Shown: piece after piece, positions 14,301 to 24,352 of the stretch
Position numbering within the stretch: position 1 is the first letter of the stretch
Layout of the letters: every line of letters begins with the position of its first letter
DNA from: Osedax fenrisi
Lineage: Eukaryota; Annelida; Polychaeta; Sabellida; Siboglinidae
Reading direction: 5' to 3'
Assembly (NCBI GenBank): GCA_964019155.1
Contig: OZ025241.1
Coordinates: forward strand, 93,184,723-93,248,722
Length of the DNA stretch: 64,000 bases
The notes under the pieces: model-generated
Told to the model about the DNA's origin: nothing
The model's input: only the letters and a program-made list of their open reading frames with translations
Databases searched by the model: none
Program-made: the position numbers and the translations under genes

Positions 14301-17300
14301 CTGCTACTGCTACAGATATTGCTACAGCTACAGCTACAGCTACTGCTACAGCTACTGCTACAGCTACAGCTACAGCTACTGCTACTGCTACTGCTACAGC
14401 TACTGCTACTGCTACAGCTACAGCTACTACTACAGCTACAGCTACAGCTACAGCTACTGCTACAGCTACTGCTACTGCTACAGCTACTGCTACAGCTACT
14501 GCTACAGCTACAGCTACTGCTACAGCTACAGCTACAGCTACAGCTACTACTACAGCTACTGCTACAGCTACTGCTACAGCTACTGCTTCTGCTACTGCTA
14601 CAGCTACTGCTACAGCTACTGCTACAGCTACTGCTACAGCTACAGCTACTGCTACTGCTACAGCTACTGCTACTGCTACAGCTACTGCTACAGCTACTGC
14701 TACAGCTACTGCTACAGCTACAGCTACTGCTACAGCTACAGCTACTGCTACTGCTACTGCTACAGCTACAGCTACTGCTACAGCTACTGCTACAGCTACT
14801 GCTACAGCTACTGCTACAGATATTGCTACAGCTACTGCTACAGTTACTGCTACTGCTACAGCTACTGCTACTGCTACTGCTATAGCTACAACTACTGCTA
14901 CTGCTACTGCTACAGCTACTGCTACAGCTACTGCTACTGCTACAGCTACTGCTACAGCTACTGCTACAGCTACTGCTACAGCTACAGCTACTGCTACTGC
15001 TACTGCTACTGCTACAGCTACAGCTACAGCTACTGCTACAGCTACTGCTACAGCTACTGCTACAGCTACAGCTACAGCTACTGCTACTGCTACTGCTACA
15101 GATATTGCTACAGCTACTGCTACAGCTACTGCTACAGCTACTGCTACAGCTACTGCTACAGCTACTGCTACAGCTACTGCTACAGCTACTGCTACAGCTA
15201 CTGCTACTGCTACAGCTACTGCTACAGCTACTGCTACAGCTACTGCTACAGCTACAGCTACTGCTACTGCTACTGCTACTGCTACAGCTACAGCTACAGC
15301 TACTGCTACAGCTACTGCTACAGCTACAGCTACTGCTACTGCTACTGCTACTGCTACAGCTACAGCTACTGCTACAGCTACAGCTACTGCTACAGCTACA
15401 GCTACAGCTACTGCTACTGCTACTGCTACTGCTACTGCTACAGCTACTGATACAGATATTGCTACAGCTACAGCTACTGCTACTGCTACAGCTACAGCTA
15501 CAGCTACTACTGCTACTGCTACTGCTACTGCTACTGCTACTACTACAGCTACAGCTACTGCTATAGCTACTGCTACAGCTACAGCTACAGCTACTGCTAC
15601 TACTGCTACTGCTACTGCTACTGCTACTGCTACTACTACAGCTACAGCTACTGCTATAGCTACTGCTACAGCTACAGCTACTGCTACTGCTACAGCTACA
15701 GCTACTACTACAGCTACTGCTACTGCTACAGCTACTGCTACAGCTACTGCTACAGCTACTGCTACAACTACAGCTACAGCTACTGCTACAGCTACTGCTA
15801 CAGCTACTGCTACAGCTACTGCTACAACTACAGCTACAGCTACTGCTACTGCTACTGCTACAGCTACTGCTACTGCTACAGCTACTGCTACAGCTACTGC
15901 TACTGCTACTGCTACTGCTACTGCTACAGCTACAGCTACAGCTACTGCTACAGCTACTGCTACAGCTACAGCTACTACTGCTACTGCTACTGCTACTGCT
16001 ACTGCTACTACTACTACTACTACTACTGCTACAGCTACAGCTACAGCTACTGCTACTACTGCTACTGCTACTGCTACTGCTACTGCTACTACTACAGCTA
16101 CAGCTACTGCTATAGCTACTGCTACAGCTACTGCTACAGATATTGCTACAGCTACAGCTACGGCTACAACTACAGCTACTGCTACAGCTACTGCTACAGC
16201 TACTGCTACAGCTACAGCTACAACTACTGCTACTGCTAATGCTACTGCTACAGCTACAGCTACTGCTACTGCTACAGCTACTGCTACAGCTACTGCTATA
16301 GCTACAGCTACTGCTACTGCTACAGCTACAGCTACTGCTACAGCTACTGCTACTGCTACAGCTACAGCTACAGCTACTACTGCTACTGCTACTGCTACTG
16401 CTACTGCTACTACTACAGCTACAGCTACTGCTATAGCTACTGCTACAGCTACAGCTACAGCTACTGCTACTACTGCTACTGCTACTGCTACTGCTACTGC
16501 TACTACTACAGCTACAGCTACTGCTACAGCTACAGCTACGGCTACAGCTACTGCTACTGCTACTGCTACTGCTACAGCTACTGTTACTGATACTGCTACA
16601 ACTACTGCTACAGCTACTACTGCTACTGCTACTGCTACTGCTACTGCTACTACTACTACTACTACTACTGCTACAGCTACAGCTACAGCTACTGCTACTA
16701 CTGCTACTGCTACTGCTACTGCTACTGCTACTACTACAGCTACAGCTACTGCTATAGCTACTGCTACAGCTACAGCTACTGCTACTGCTACTGCTACAGA
16801 TATTGCTACAGCTACTGCTACAGCTACAGCTACTGCTACTGCTACTGCTACAGCTACTGCTACTGCTACAGCTACAGCTACTGCTACTGCTACTGCTACT
16901 GCTACAGCTACAGCTACTGCTACTGCTATAGCTACTGCTACTGCTACAGCTACAGCTACAGCTACAGCTACTGCTACTGCTACAGCTACTGCTACAGCTA
17001 CTGCTACTGCTACAGCTACAGCTACTGCTACAGCTACAGCTACTGCTACTGCTACTGCTACTGCTACAGCTACTGCTACAGCTACTGCTACAGCTACTGC
17101 TACAGCTACTGCTACAGCTACTGCTACAGCTACTGCTACAGCTACTGCTACAGCTACAGCTACTGCTACTGCTACAGCTACAGCTACTGCTACAGCTACT
17201 ACTACAGCTACAGCTACAGCTACTGCTACAGCTACTGCTACTGCTACAGCTACTGATACAGCTACTGCTACAGCTACTGCTACTGCTACTGCTACTGCTA

Positions 17301-18379
17301 CAGCTACAGCTACTGCTACTGCTACAGCTACTGCTACAGCTACTGCTACTGCTACTACTACTGCTACAGCTACTGCTACAGCTACAGCTACAGCTACTGC
17401 TACAGCTACTGCTACTGCTACTGCTACTGCTACTGCTACAGCTACAGCTACTGCTACAGCTACTGCTACAGCTACTGCTACTGCTACAGCTACTGCTACT
17501 GCTACTGCTACAGCTACTGCTACAGCTACTGCTACTGCTACTACTACTGCTACAGCTACTGCTACAGCTACAGCTACAGCTACTGCTACAGCTACTGCTA
17601 CTGCTACTGCTACTGCTACTGCTACAGCTACAGCTACTGCTACAGCTACTGCTACAGCTACTGCTACAGCTACTGCTACAGCTACAGCTACTGCTACAGC
17701 TACTGCTACAGCTACTGCTACTGCTACAGCTACTGCTACTGCTACTGCTACAGCTACTGCTACAGCTACTGCTACTGCTACTGCTACTGCTACTGCTACA
17801 GCTACTGCTACAGCTACTGCTACAGCTACAGCTACTGCTACAGCTACTGATACAGCTACTGCTACAGCTACTGCTACAGCTACTGCTACAGCTACTGCTA
17901 CAGCTACTGCTACTGCTACAGCTACAGCTACAGCTACAGCTACAGCTACAGCTACAGCTACTGCTACTGCTACAGCTACAGCTACTGCTACAGCTACAGC
18001 TACTGATACAGATATTGCTACAGCTACAGCTACGGCTACAGCTACAGCTACTGCTACTGCTACAGCTACTGCTACAGCTACTGCTACTGCTACTACTACT
18101 GCTACAGCTACTGCTACAGCTACAGCTACAGCTACTGCTACAGCTACTGCTACTGCTACTGCTACTGCTACTGCTACAGCTACAGCTACTGCTACAGCTA
18201 CTGCTACAGCTACTGCTACTGCTACAGCTACTGCTACTGCTACTGCTACAGCTACTGCTACAGCTACTGCTACTGCTACTGCTACTGCTACTGCTACAGC
18301 TACTGCTACAGCTACTGCTACAGCTACAGCTACTGCTACAGCTACTGCTACAGCTACTGCTACAGCTACTGCTACAGAT

Positions 18380-18890
18380 ACGTCGGCAATAGTGAGACAC
18401 GGAATACTATGGAACAGCAATAATATCAAGTTTCATGTCAAATACAACCTGTACAAGTCAATAATCACTACGGATACACGGGTGCAAAACTTGGAATACA
18501 ACGGAAAGAGAGGAAACAAAATACAAGTATTCGAATATAATTCCTATAGAAGACTATTATGTATAAAGTATCATGAACGTAAGACTAATAAATATGTCAA
18601 AGAAATAATATTAAACGAGATCGTTAAATATCAACCTTTCATTAGTACTATAAAGATGGCTAAAATATGTTAGTCATAATTGACGAAACGGAAAAATGGC
18701 ATATACAATTCTGCAAGGCAATCTAGAAGGTACTAGAAGAAAAGGAACACCGAGAAATAACTGGATGACAAATATAAATAAGAGTACAAATAAACCGATT
18801 AATGAACTACTACAAACGAGAAGGATGTGGAAGAAATGTTATGAAAGTAAGCTATATCTCGCTATAGATCATCTATAGATAATTCCCCTT
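18380..18890 (+). pseudogene. LINE remnant: C-terminal tail of a reverse-transcriptase ORF2
   Basis: Two open stretches, 18392-18673 and 18696-18878, lie in different frames and carry the usual C-terminal signature of LINE ORF2 proteins. The first has a VFEYNSYRRLLCIKYHERKTNKYV-type segment, corresponding to the family pattern 'FE-x-x-x-YRR-L-x-I-x-W-x-x-x-x-T-N-x-x-V' (about 18526-18600). The second has GNLEGTRRKGTPRNNW (about 18726-18770), the common basic GxxxGxRxxGxPRxxW tail. No endonuclease or RT catalytic motif remains, so this is a 5'-truncated, frameshifted copy. Its 5' edge is the junction with the hexamer array. Clade is not determinable. Confidence 0.75.
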
Positions 18891-19654
18891 ATGATTCAAG
18901 AGTCATGGGATTAAAAGTAAAAATAAATATAGATTAGTAATATTATATATATATATAGTTGTGATAAACATCACAATATTTTAATGATACATCAATTAAT
19001 GAAGCTTTACAAATAACATATGAAATGTATTATGTATTATAATTATAAACGAAGTATCCTACATTCACTAATAAGCTATGAGTCATAGCTGATTTATATA
19101 TTTGTCTTTAAAATATTAAACTTATTATATTTTACTTTATTTAAAACATTCCCACATATAATTATTGTATGACTATTATTGTAGTAATACTATATTATGT
19201 TATTTAGGATATGTATCATACAATAATTATATAATCCCTTCGAAGCCTATATCATGTTAATGTATCCATAGTTTTAACGATAGCCGATAATTTATGTATA
19301 CACAATTATATGAATTTACTTCTAAATATTATTTTAAACATATTTTAATGGACCGGATAATAATTAAACCCATATACTATCTGTATGTATGACGCCTTAG
19401 TCAACTGAGTCAGATGGCTGTGAATACAGTTAGTTTATTATAATATAAGTCTAAAATATGAGTCTATGCTATAGTAGAGACACCTATATAATAAATAATA
19501 GCAATATTTTATATTATTTATTTTAACCTATAATCATTTTTTTTCGTTAATAGGTGGACATACTAGTTGACTCATACTAATATATTATAATTAATAAGAT
19601 ACACAAATATGCATTATTTATCATTCGATCATCCTTTGGTAGTACTTAGTATGT
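18891..19654. other. AT-rich intergenic stretch, no gene seen
   Basis: Very AT-rich DNA with short (TA)n runs (for example near 18943). I see no coding similarity, RNA gene or clear repeat unit. Confidence 0.6.
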
Positions 19655-20167
19655 ACTATAGGATATAGGTATTCTTATTTAAATGTATTAGTTATCACTA
19701 TTCTACACCTTTAAGGCAGCGAATGTATTATACAATAGATTTATTATTCGTAGCTATAAATTATTTGTATATAAATATTATATATAACTATCGAGTTAAT
19801 ATTATAATATCTTATTTGTATTATATTATTAATTTTATTCTTCAATTGTGTATCTTTTTGAAAAAAATCTTTTTGAAAACTTTATAATATTTTAATAAAT
19901 AAAAATTCAATATACCAATCATATTTTATTTATGTTCGTATTAATTATTAATTATTCATATATTCTACTAACGTAAAGTAATAACATTGATCATTAGATA
20001 TTTCATAAATTAAATATTCTTTTCTTCGTCAACTTAAAATAGTATATAAGTATACTTATTATATAATTATTCTATATATGTTTATAAATAGACGATCAAT
20101 ATATACATTAATATGAACTGATATACTGATATGTTCATAATATCATAGTATCGTAATAATAATAGGG

Positions 20168-20243
20168 CTATACTATACTATACTATAGTATAGTATAATA
20201 TAGTATATATAGTATATATAGTATATATAGTATATATAGTATA
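20168..20243. repeat. Short AT tandem repeat (AGTATATAT)n in the GPCR 3' flank
   Basis: A run of TACTATACTATAG-type units is followed by five AGTATATAT units. The matching position in the right arm (about 52612-52672) has a different number and mix of the same units, so this is the most length-variable part of the duplicated block. Confidence 0.7.
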
Positions 20244-20398
20244 TAATATTATAGTTAAATATAGTTAACTATTGGTGTAACGTTAAAGTTGGAAAGATGG
20301 ATATGCTAGCGTTCTATCTACGTAATACATTAACTGATTGTCCACTTGTCCTATAGGACAGTGTCCATTTGACCAATTGTCCATTTACAACACCCACC

Positions 20399-21391
20399 CT
20401 AGCTATCATTATTGACGTTACTGATACTGGTGTTGTCGTCGTATACGTTAATTCTTCTACGGTAGAACAGCTTCAAGAACTGCCTGATCAGCTCTTTCCT
20501 GTAGTCGACGTACTGGCAGCAATACACTATCGGGTTGACCGCGGCGTTACACTGCAAAAGTACGATACTGATGATGAACACGTAGCCCTGCATCAGTTTC
20601 CAGCGGGTGAATCGCGTCAAGAAGTCGATCACCATTCGAAGCACGTGACACGCGAAGAACAAAACAACACACGTGGTTAACGTCCGAATCACGTTCAACT
20701 TCCGGCCGGCTCCGGTCACGTGCCCTCCCGACGAGATACGTACGTATATACGCACGTACGCGGCGATCATAACTCCACCCGGAAGTAGGGTTATCATCAC
20801 GTTGAACAGGACCGAGTAGATCTTATCGTACAGCTGGGAGGGTATGTGGTTCCAGTAGTAGCAACGCCCATTTCCGATCAATCCGTTTATGGGCATCGAG
20901 AATGCGGCGGTCGCGAGCGCGGAGCTAACCCATAACCCTACGCACACCGATAGTAGACCCCGGTTGTCGACGTGCACCCTATGCCAGATAGGCCAAACCA
21001 CACTGACCATTCTCTCGAGCGATATAGCCATTAGGTTGTAGGAAGAAGCGCATATAGTAACGGCTACAAACATGCGACTGTGTACGAAATGGCATAGCAA
21101 CCAACCCCGTACTCCGTACATGTTATCCGTACGAGTGAGGTACTTGAACGAAACGCTGACTATTATGATAACCGAGTTAACGAAGTCCAGTAGGCTCTGG
21201 TTCATCAGTAGAACGTACGACTTTGATAGCTTTATCTTGACGCTGGTGGTGAGGATGAACAGCGCTATAGAGTTACCGAGTAGTCCTATCACCGACACTA
21301 GACACGAAACAGCGTCAACCAGGTACGGTAGTAAATTAGAATTATCGTCTGCTAGCAGAGTACGATTTAAAATCGACGTGGCGTTTTCCAT
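20399..21391 (-). CDS. Class A (rhodopsin-like) orphan GPCR, copy 1
   Basis: A single intronless ORF of 330 codons runs from ATG (21391) to TAG (20399). It should be a seven-helix plasma-membrane receptor. Two N-glycosylation sequons lie in the short N-terminus (N3, N9). TM1 about 22-47 has the GN pair (N40); TM2 58-81 has D69; TM3 about 97-122 begins at C100, which can pair with C177 in loop 2. The DRY position reads E126-R127-M128. TM4 has W154, TM5 has P204, and TM7 268-291 has NPIVY (286-290) followed by a helix-8-like basic segment. TM6 (236-256) reads FFACHVLR, so the usual W and P of CWxP are missing. The ligand is unknown. A copy lies inverted at 51485-52471, with 28 substitutions and a two-residue V-T insertion here. 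The conserved frame in both copies argues that they are functional. Confidence 0.93.
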   Translation of the reverse strand: MENATSILNRTLLADDNSNLLPYLVDAVSCLVSVIGLLGNSIALFILTTSVKIKLSKSYVLLMNQSLLDFVNSVIIIVSVSFKYLTRTDNMYGVRGWLLCHFVHSRMFVAVTICASSYNLMAISLERMVSVVWPIWHRVHVDNRGLLSVCVGLWVSSALATAAFSMPINGLIGNGRCYYWNHIPSQLYDKIYSVLFNVMITLLPGGVMIAAYVRIYVRISSGGHVTGAGRKLNVIRTLTTCVVLFFACHVLRMVIDFLTRFTRWKLMQGYVFIISIVLLQCNAAVNPIVYCCQYVDYRKELIRQFLKLFYRRRINVYDDNTSISNVNNDS

Positions 21392-21564
21392 ACCTAGCGT
21401 TCGACCGGCGAATTATAACTGCTACTAAAACAGATATTATTTTATGAATATTGCATGCGATACTGCGTGTGACATTTGTTAGGGTAATTATGTAGTATGT
21501 TTTATAAAATCACGTAGATATCAGGTACATAGAAATAGCATGTGAACTACACAATATAATTACG

Positions 21565-21566
<2 letters not shown>

Positions 21567-21604
<38 letters not shown>
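21567..21604. repeat. (TA)n microsatellite
   Basis: About 38 bp of uninterrupted TA repeats followed by TGTGTGTG. It sits just beyond the outer 5' end of the left duplication arm. Confidence 0.9.
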
Positions 21605-21611
<7 letters not shown>

Positions 21612-21779
21612 ATATTAATAGTTTTATATAAAATAATAATAATATAATATATGCGGTTAAAAATTATGGATTATAGAAATATTAATATCACATATTTATT
21701 AAAATAATTTTTTAATCTGATTTTCATTATTATTAAAATAATTGCAATAATTAACATTGTCTTACTTTTCTATTTGACT

Positions 21780-23360
21780 ACTTCCATCCCATATTATTTG
21801 GAAACTTCGATAAATCAAATATGAGTTTTATAATGCTGCATTACTACTGCGATAATATAAATATAAGGTTGCTGATTTTTCTGCCACCAACAGATATAGT
21901 TGATTTATAGTTTGTATAAGGATTTGATATGCTCTCTTGTTTGATCTACTTCTTGCCATATCTTCATTTATGATAGTACATTGTTCTTATATCAAGTTTT
22001 TTTTTGATTCTTTCATTAATTTCAGAATTAATATATTAATTTAAACTGTATTCCTCTTTTAAATGTGGATTGGTTTTTTGATGTGTTTTAACTCCAACCT
22101 TATCACATAGATCTAATATTCCATGATTGCTTTGTTATTACGATGGATTATTTTTCAATATTAGAGATAATTTAGTGATATCAGTTTAATCTGTATGTAT
22201 TTATGATATATTAGTTTCGAGTAATTCTTTATATTGATTGGCAATGAATGGGTGTAGTAGATTTTCTAAGTTATGTTGTATTCTTTTACTATTTCCTTGT
22301 TTCTTAATACATAGTTTCATTTAAATATTACAAAGAACTAGGCCATGGTCGATATTGATATCATATCATGGGTATGTTCATTTACTAGTTTTTATGATAC
22401 ATGATTTGAATATTTGTGGTTTTATATAGTCAATCTGATTATGGGTTGTTTACCATCAGGTAAGTTCCATGTAATTTGTCTTGGCTTCTATGGCTACATA
22501 GCGTATTGGAGATAACTAGTTTATGTTTTTCATCAAACTCAAGTAGTATTTCTCCTCGGCTGTTTGTATTGCCAATGGGTAAACGTCCTATAGGCTACCA
22601 ATTGGCTATATATCTGATAAGCATATTCGCCAGCTTATACGTTCAGGTCACTTAATAATACCATACAATTTTGTTGATGTACTCGTTATAGTTTCCCCAA
22701 CTAGTTCTTAGCCTTAAACTAAAATTCTCCTATTTCTTTATCAGTATATTTAGATATAGTCAATTATACATGTATGATGGTCAGATTAATTTAGTTTTCA
22801 GCTAATTGTATTGATATGTTTCTATCTGAGACATATTAAAATCAAGTATATATATATTCTATTTCAAGAATAAAAATCCAATATCATTACGTTTTAATTT
22901 AATTTGACCGCTATACAAGAATGTAAGCTTACATTACCTAGGTAATTATCGGAGATTTCTTCGTCATTTCCTCTACATCGTATTTCTGCTAGTCATATTA
23001 CATTACATTTATAGTTTTCTTGTTATCTAATGAGTTCTTCCAGGTTACCACATTATGAGAGTGACCCAATATTCAATATTCCAATTAGCATTAATATTTG
23101 TAATTAATTCATTAGCTTGACTTTATCATTGTTTATGTATATTCAGATAGGTTTCCACTTATATCCTGGGAATTTCTGATAGTTAGCGCGGACGTTGTTA
23201 TCCGGGGACGAACGATCCGGTATGTTGTAATTGTTGTTGTATTTTGACGTGATGATTATTTCAATAGGCGGATTGATATAGGTTTGGCGTATCTCCTCTA
23301 CTGGATACATGTTATAAGTTTAGCCCATATGTTGATAGGATTTTCCAGGGTGTGTCGCAT
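21780..23360 (-). pseudogene. Decayed LINE, endonuclease half of ORF2
   Basis: Read on the minus strand there are recognisable pieces of an AP-endonuclease domain. At about 22880-23045 there is LEELIR followed by a (G)LAEIRCRGND-like segment, equivalent to the family's 'L-x-x-L-x-x-x-x-x-x-D-I-L-G-L-s-E-t-R' core. At about 22430-22500 there is a segment ending ITWNLPDGK, equivalent to the WTW-x-SPDG motif before the catalytic D/H region. Lower coordinates (about 21980-22100) resemble the charged linker before the RT. Stops and frameshifts occur every few dozen codons and no RT motif survives. The higher-GC stretch at 23160-23240 is probably its 5' leader. An RTE/L1-type endonuclease is likely; the clade is uncertain. 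Confidence 0.7.
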
Positions 23361-23844
23361 GTAGCCTAATTGAGAGATTTAGATAAATCGTTATTATTAC
23401 ATAATAATATTACTCAAATGATCATATACATATAATTTAATCTATAACACAATATCCTACACTCCGAGTATATATATATATATATACACTATATTATTAA
23501 TATATAATTAAATGTATAATTAAATATATTGAAAGTTTATTTAATAATTTAAATATATCATAAATGATTTCTCAAAAGTGGATATATAATATAAATAGGT
23601 AGATAACACAATATATTAATAATAATAGAATAAACGGTAAGGAAATTAGTAGATAAAATAATAAAGATAAACAACATTAGTATTACAGGTTGCCATCTGA
23701 AATCAATATTGTATACATTTCTTGAATATTTTATGCGATTTTATGGAAATAATATAAGGTGTAATTGAATTCCATAGCTCAGGACTAATATAACTCAGGA
23801 CCTGAGTATTTTATATTGAGATTTTAATAGTAATATTATGGATA
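23361..23844. other. AT-rich stretch, no gene seen
   Basis: AT-rich DNA with short (TA)n near 23470. No coding or structured signal recognised. Confidence 0.55.
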
Positions 23845-24352
23845 GGGGAGTGTGGGGTTGTATGAACAGTTGTCTTGCATGAGCCACTGGAGATAACAAT
23901 TGTTTGCACCAGCATAAATTTGATTCAACTGAACTAGATCGTCATCTATAATTAATACAGTTGGGGAAGTATCATTTTTAATAAAAAAATAAAAAAAGTA
24001 ACATTTTAATCACATTTTTAACTAAAAAAAAGTACGCTCAAAAGTAAATAATCCAGAAAAGGTAATATATGTTATAACTTCTATAACACTGGTCTGCATT
24101 TGAATTTTTTTTGTTTGTTATTGGGTTTCTTAACTTATTATAAGCTACTTTTTGACACTGAATTCAAATCTGAAAACCGTTTTGCTCAATCAGCTCTAGT
24201 TATTTTTGTATTCAACTTTTTATTTTGTCAACAAATATGAGAAATATTTCAAATAAATTATCAAGAAAAATATATTTAGGTGATATATATAATTTATTAG
24301 GAATATAAAATAATAATAATATGTATTAATATTATAGAATATTATTTAAATA

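Larger units (their letters stand above)
838..16740. repeat. Recurrent higher-order module inside the hexamer array
   Basis: A characteristic block occurs about 35 times: ACTACTGC, then several GCTACT units, then CTACTACTACAGC. Many copies are followed by ACAGCTACTGCTATAGC. Examples begin near 838, 1815, 4480, 4570, 4858, 4950, 5960, 6330, 6988, 7247, 9047, 9238, 9838, 10215, 10724, 11955, 12345, 15505, 15976, 16377 and 16695. Copies often come in pairs about 90 bp apart. They cluster at roughly 0.8-1.9, 4.4-7.5, 9.0-12.4 and 15.5-16.75 kb and are absent from about 2.2-4.4, 12.5-15.5 and 16.8-18.4 kb. This is a higher-order repeat, seen by eye; the exact period needs a self-alignment. Confidence 0.8.
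1..18378. repeat. 18.4 kb GCTAC(A/T) hexamer satellite, truncated by the window edge
   Basis: The stretch is an almost pure tandem array of GCTACA and GCTACT, about 3,060 units, with rare point variants (CTATAGC, ACAGATATTGC, ACTGATAC, CAGTTAC, ACATCTAC) and 3-bp slips such as CTACTACTGC. The sixth base behaves as a two-state A/T position. It is about 50% GC and C-rich over G on the + strand, unlike the flanks. Because the unit contains few stop trinucleotides, five of six frames stay open over long distances: on + (Ala-Thr)n, (Leu-Gln/Leu)n and (Tyr-Ser/Cys)n; on - (Val-Ala)n and (Ser/Cys)n. These open frames start at TTG or GTG, or occasionally a chance ATG, and are not credible genes. The right edge is sharp at about 18378. 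Confidence 0.97.
19655..21578. repeat. Left arm of a 2 kb inverted duplication containing a GPCR gene
   Basis: The reverse complement of this block matches 51322-53327 through the GPCR coding region, about 190 bp of 5' flank (ending near the shared TAATATCGTAATTATATT) and about 740 bp of 3' flank. Shared 3' landmarks include the 12-bp palindrome GTCCTATAGGAC, ATAGCCCTATTATTATTACG, and ACCTATATCCTATAG at the outer edge. The match fades beyond both ends. The arms lie about 30 kb apart and point away from each other. Confidence 0.88.

Noticed and set aside
1..18378. CRISPR array
   Set aside because: No repeat-spacer alternation; the context is a eukaryotic satellite.
1..18378. Antifreeze-glycoprotein-like gene, because of the Ala-Thr frame
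   Set aside because: Known antifreeze glycoproteins use Ala-Ala-Thr tripeptides with spacers and a signal peptide; none of these is present, nor is an ATG.
2137..18429. Giant 5,430-codon (Val-Ala)n and 5,412-codon (Ser/Cys)n minus-strand frames as genes
   Set aside because: They are by-products of a satellite lacking stop codons in those frames; they begin at TTG or GTG, directly after a stop, with no ATG or gene-like composition.
20369..20680. Plus-strand frame opposite the left GPCR, and its counterpart 52088-52501
   Set aside because: Antisense shadow of the conserved GPCR coding sequence.
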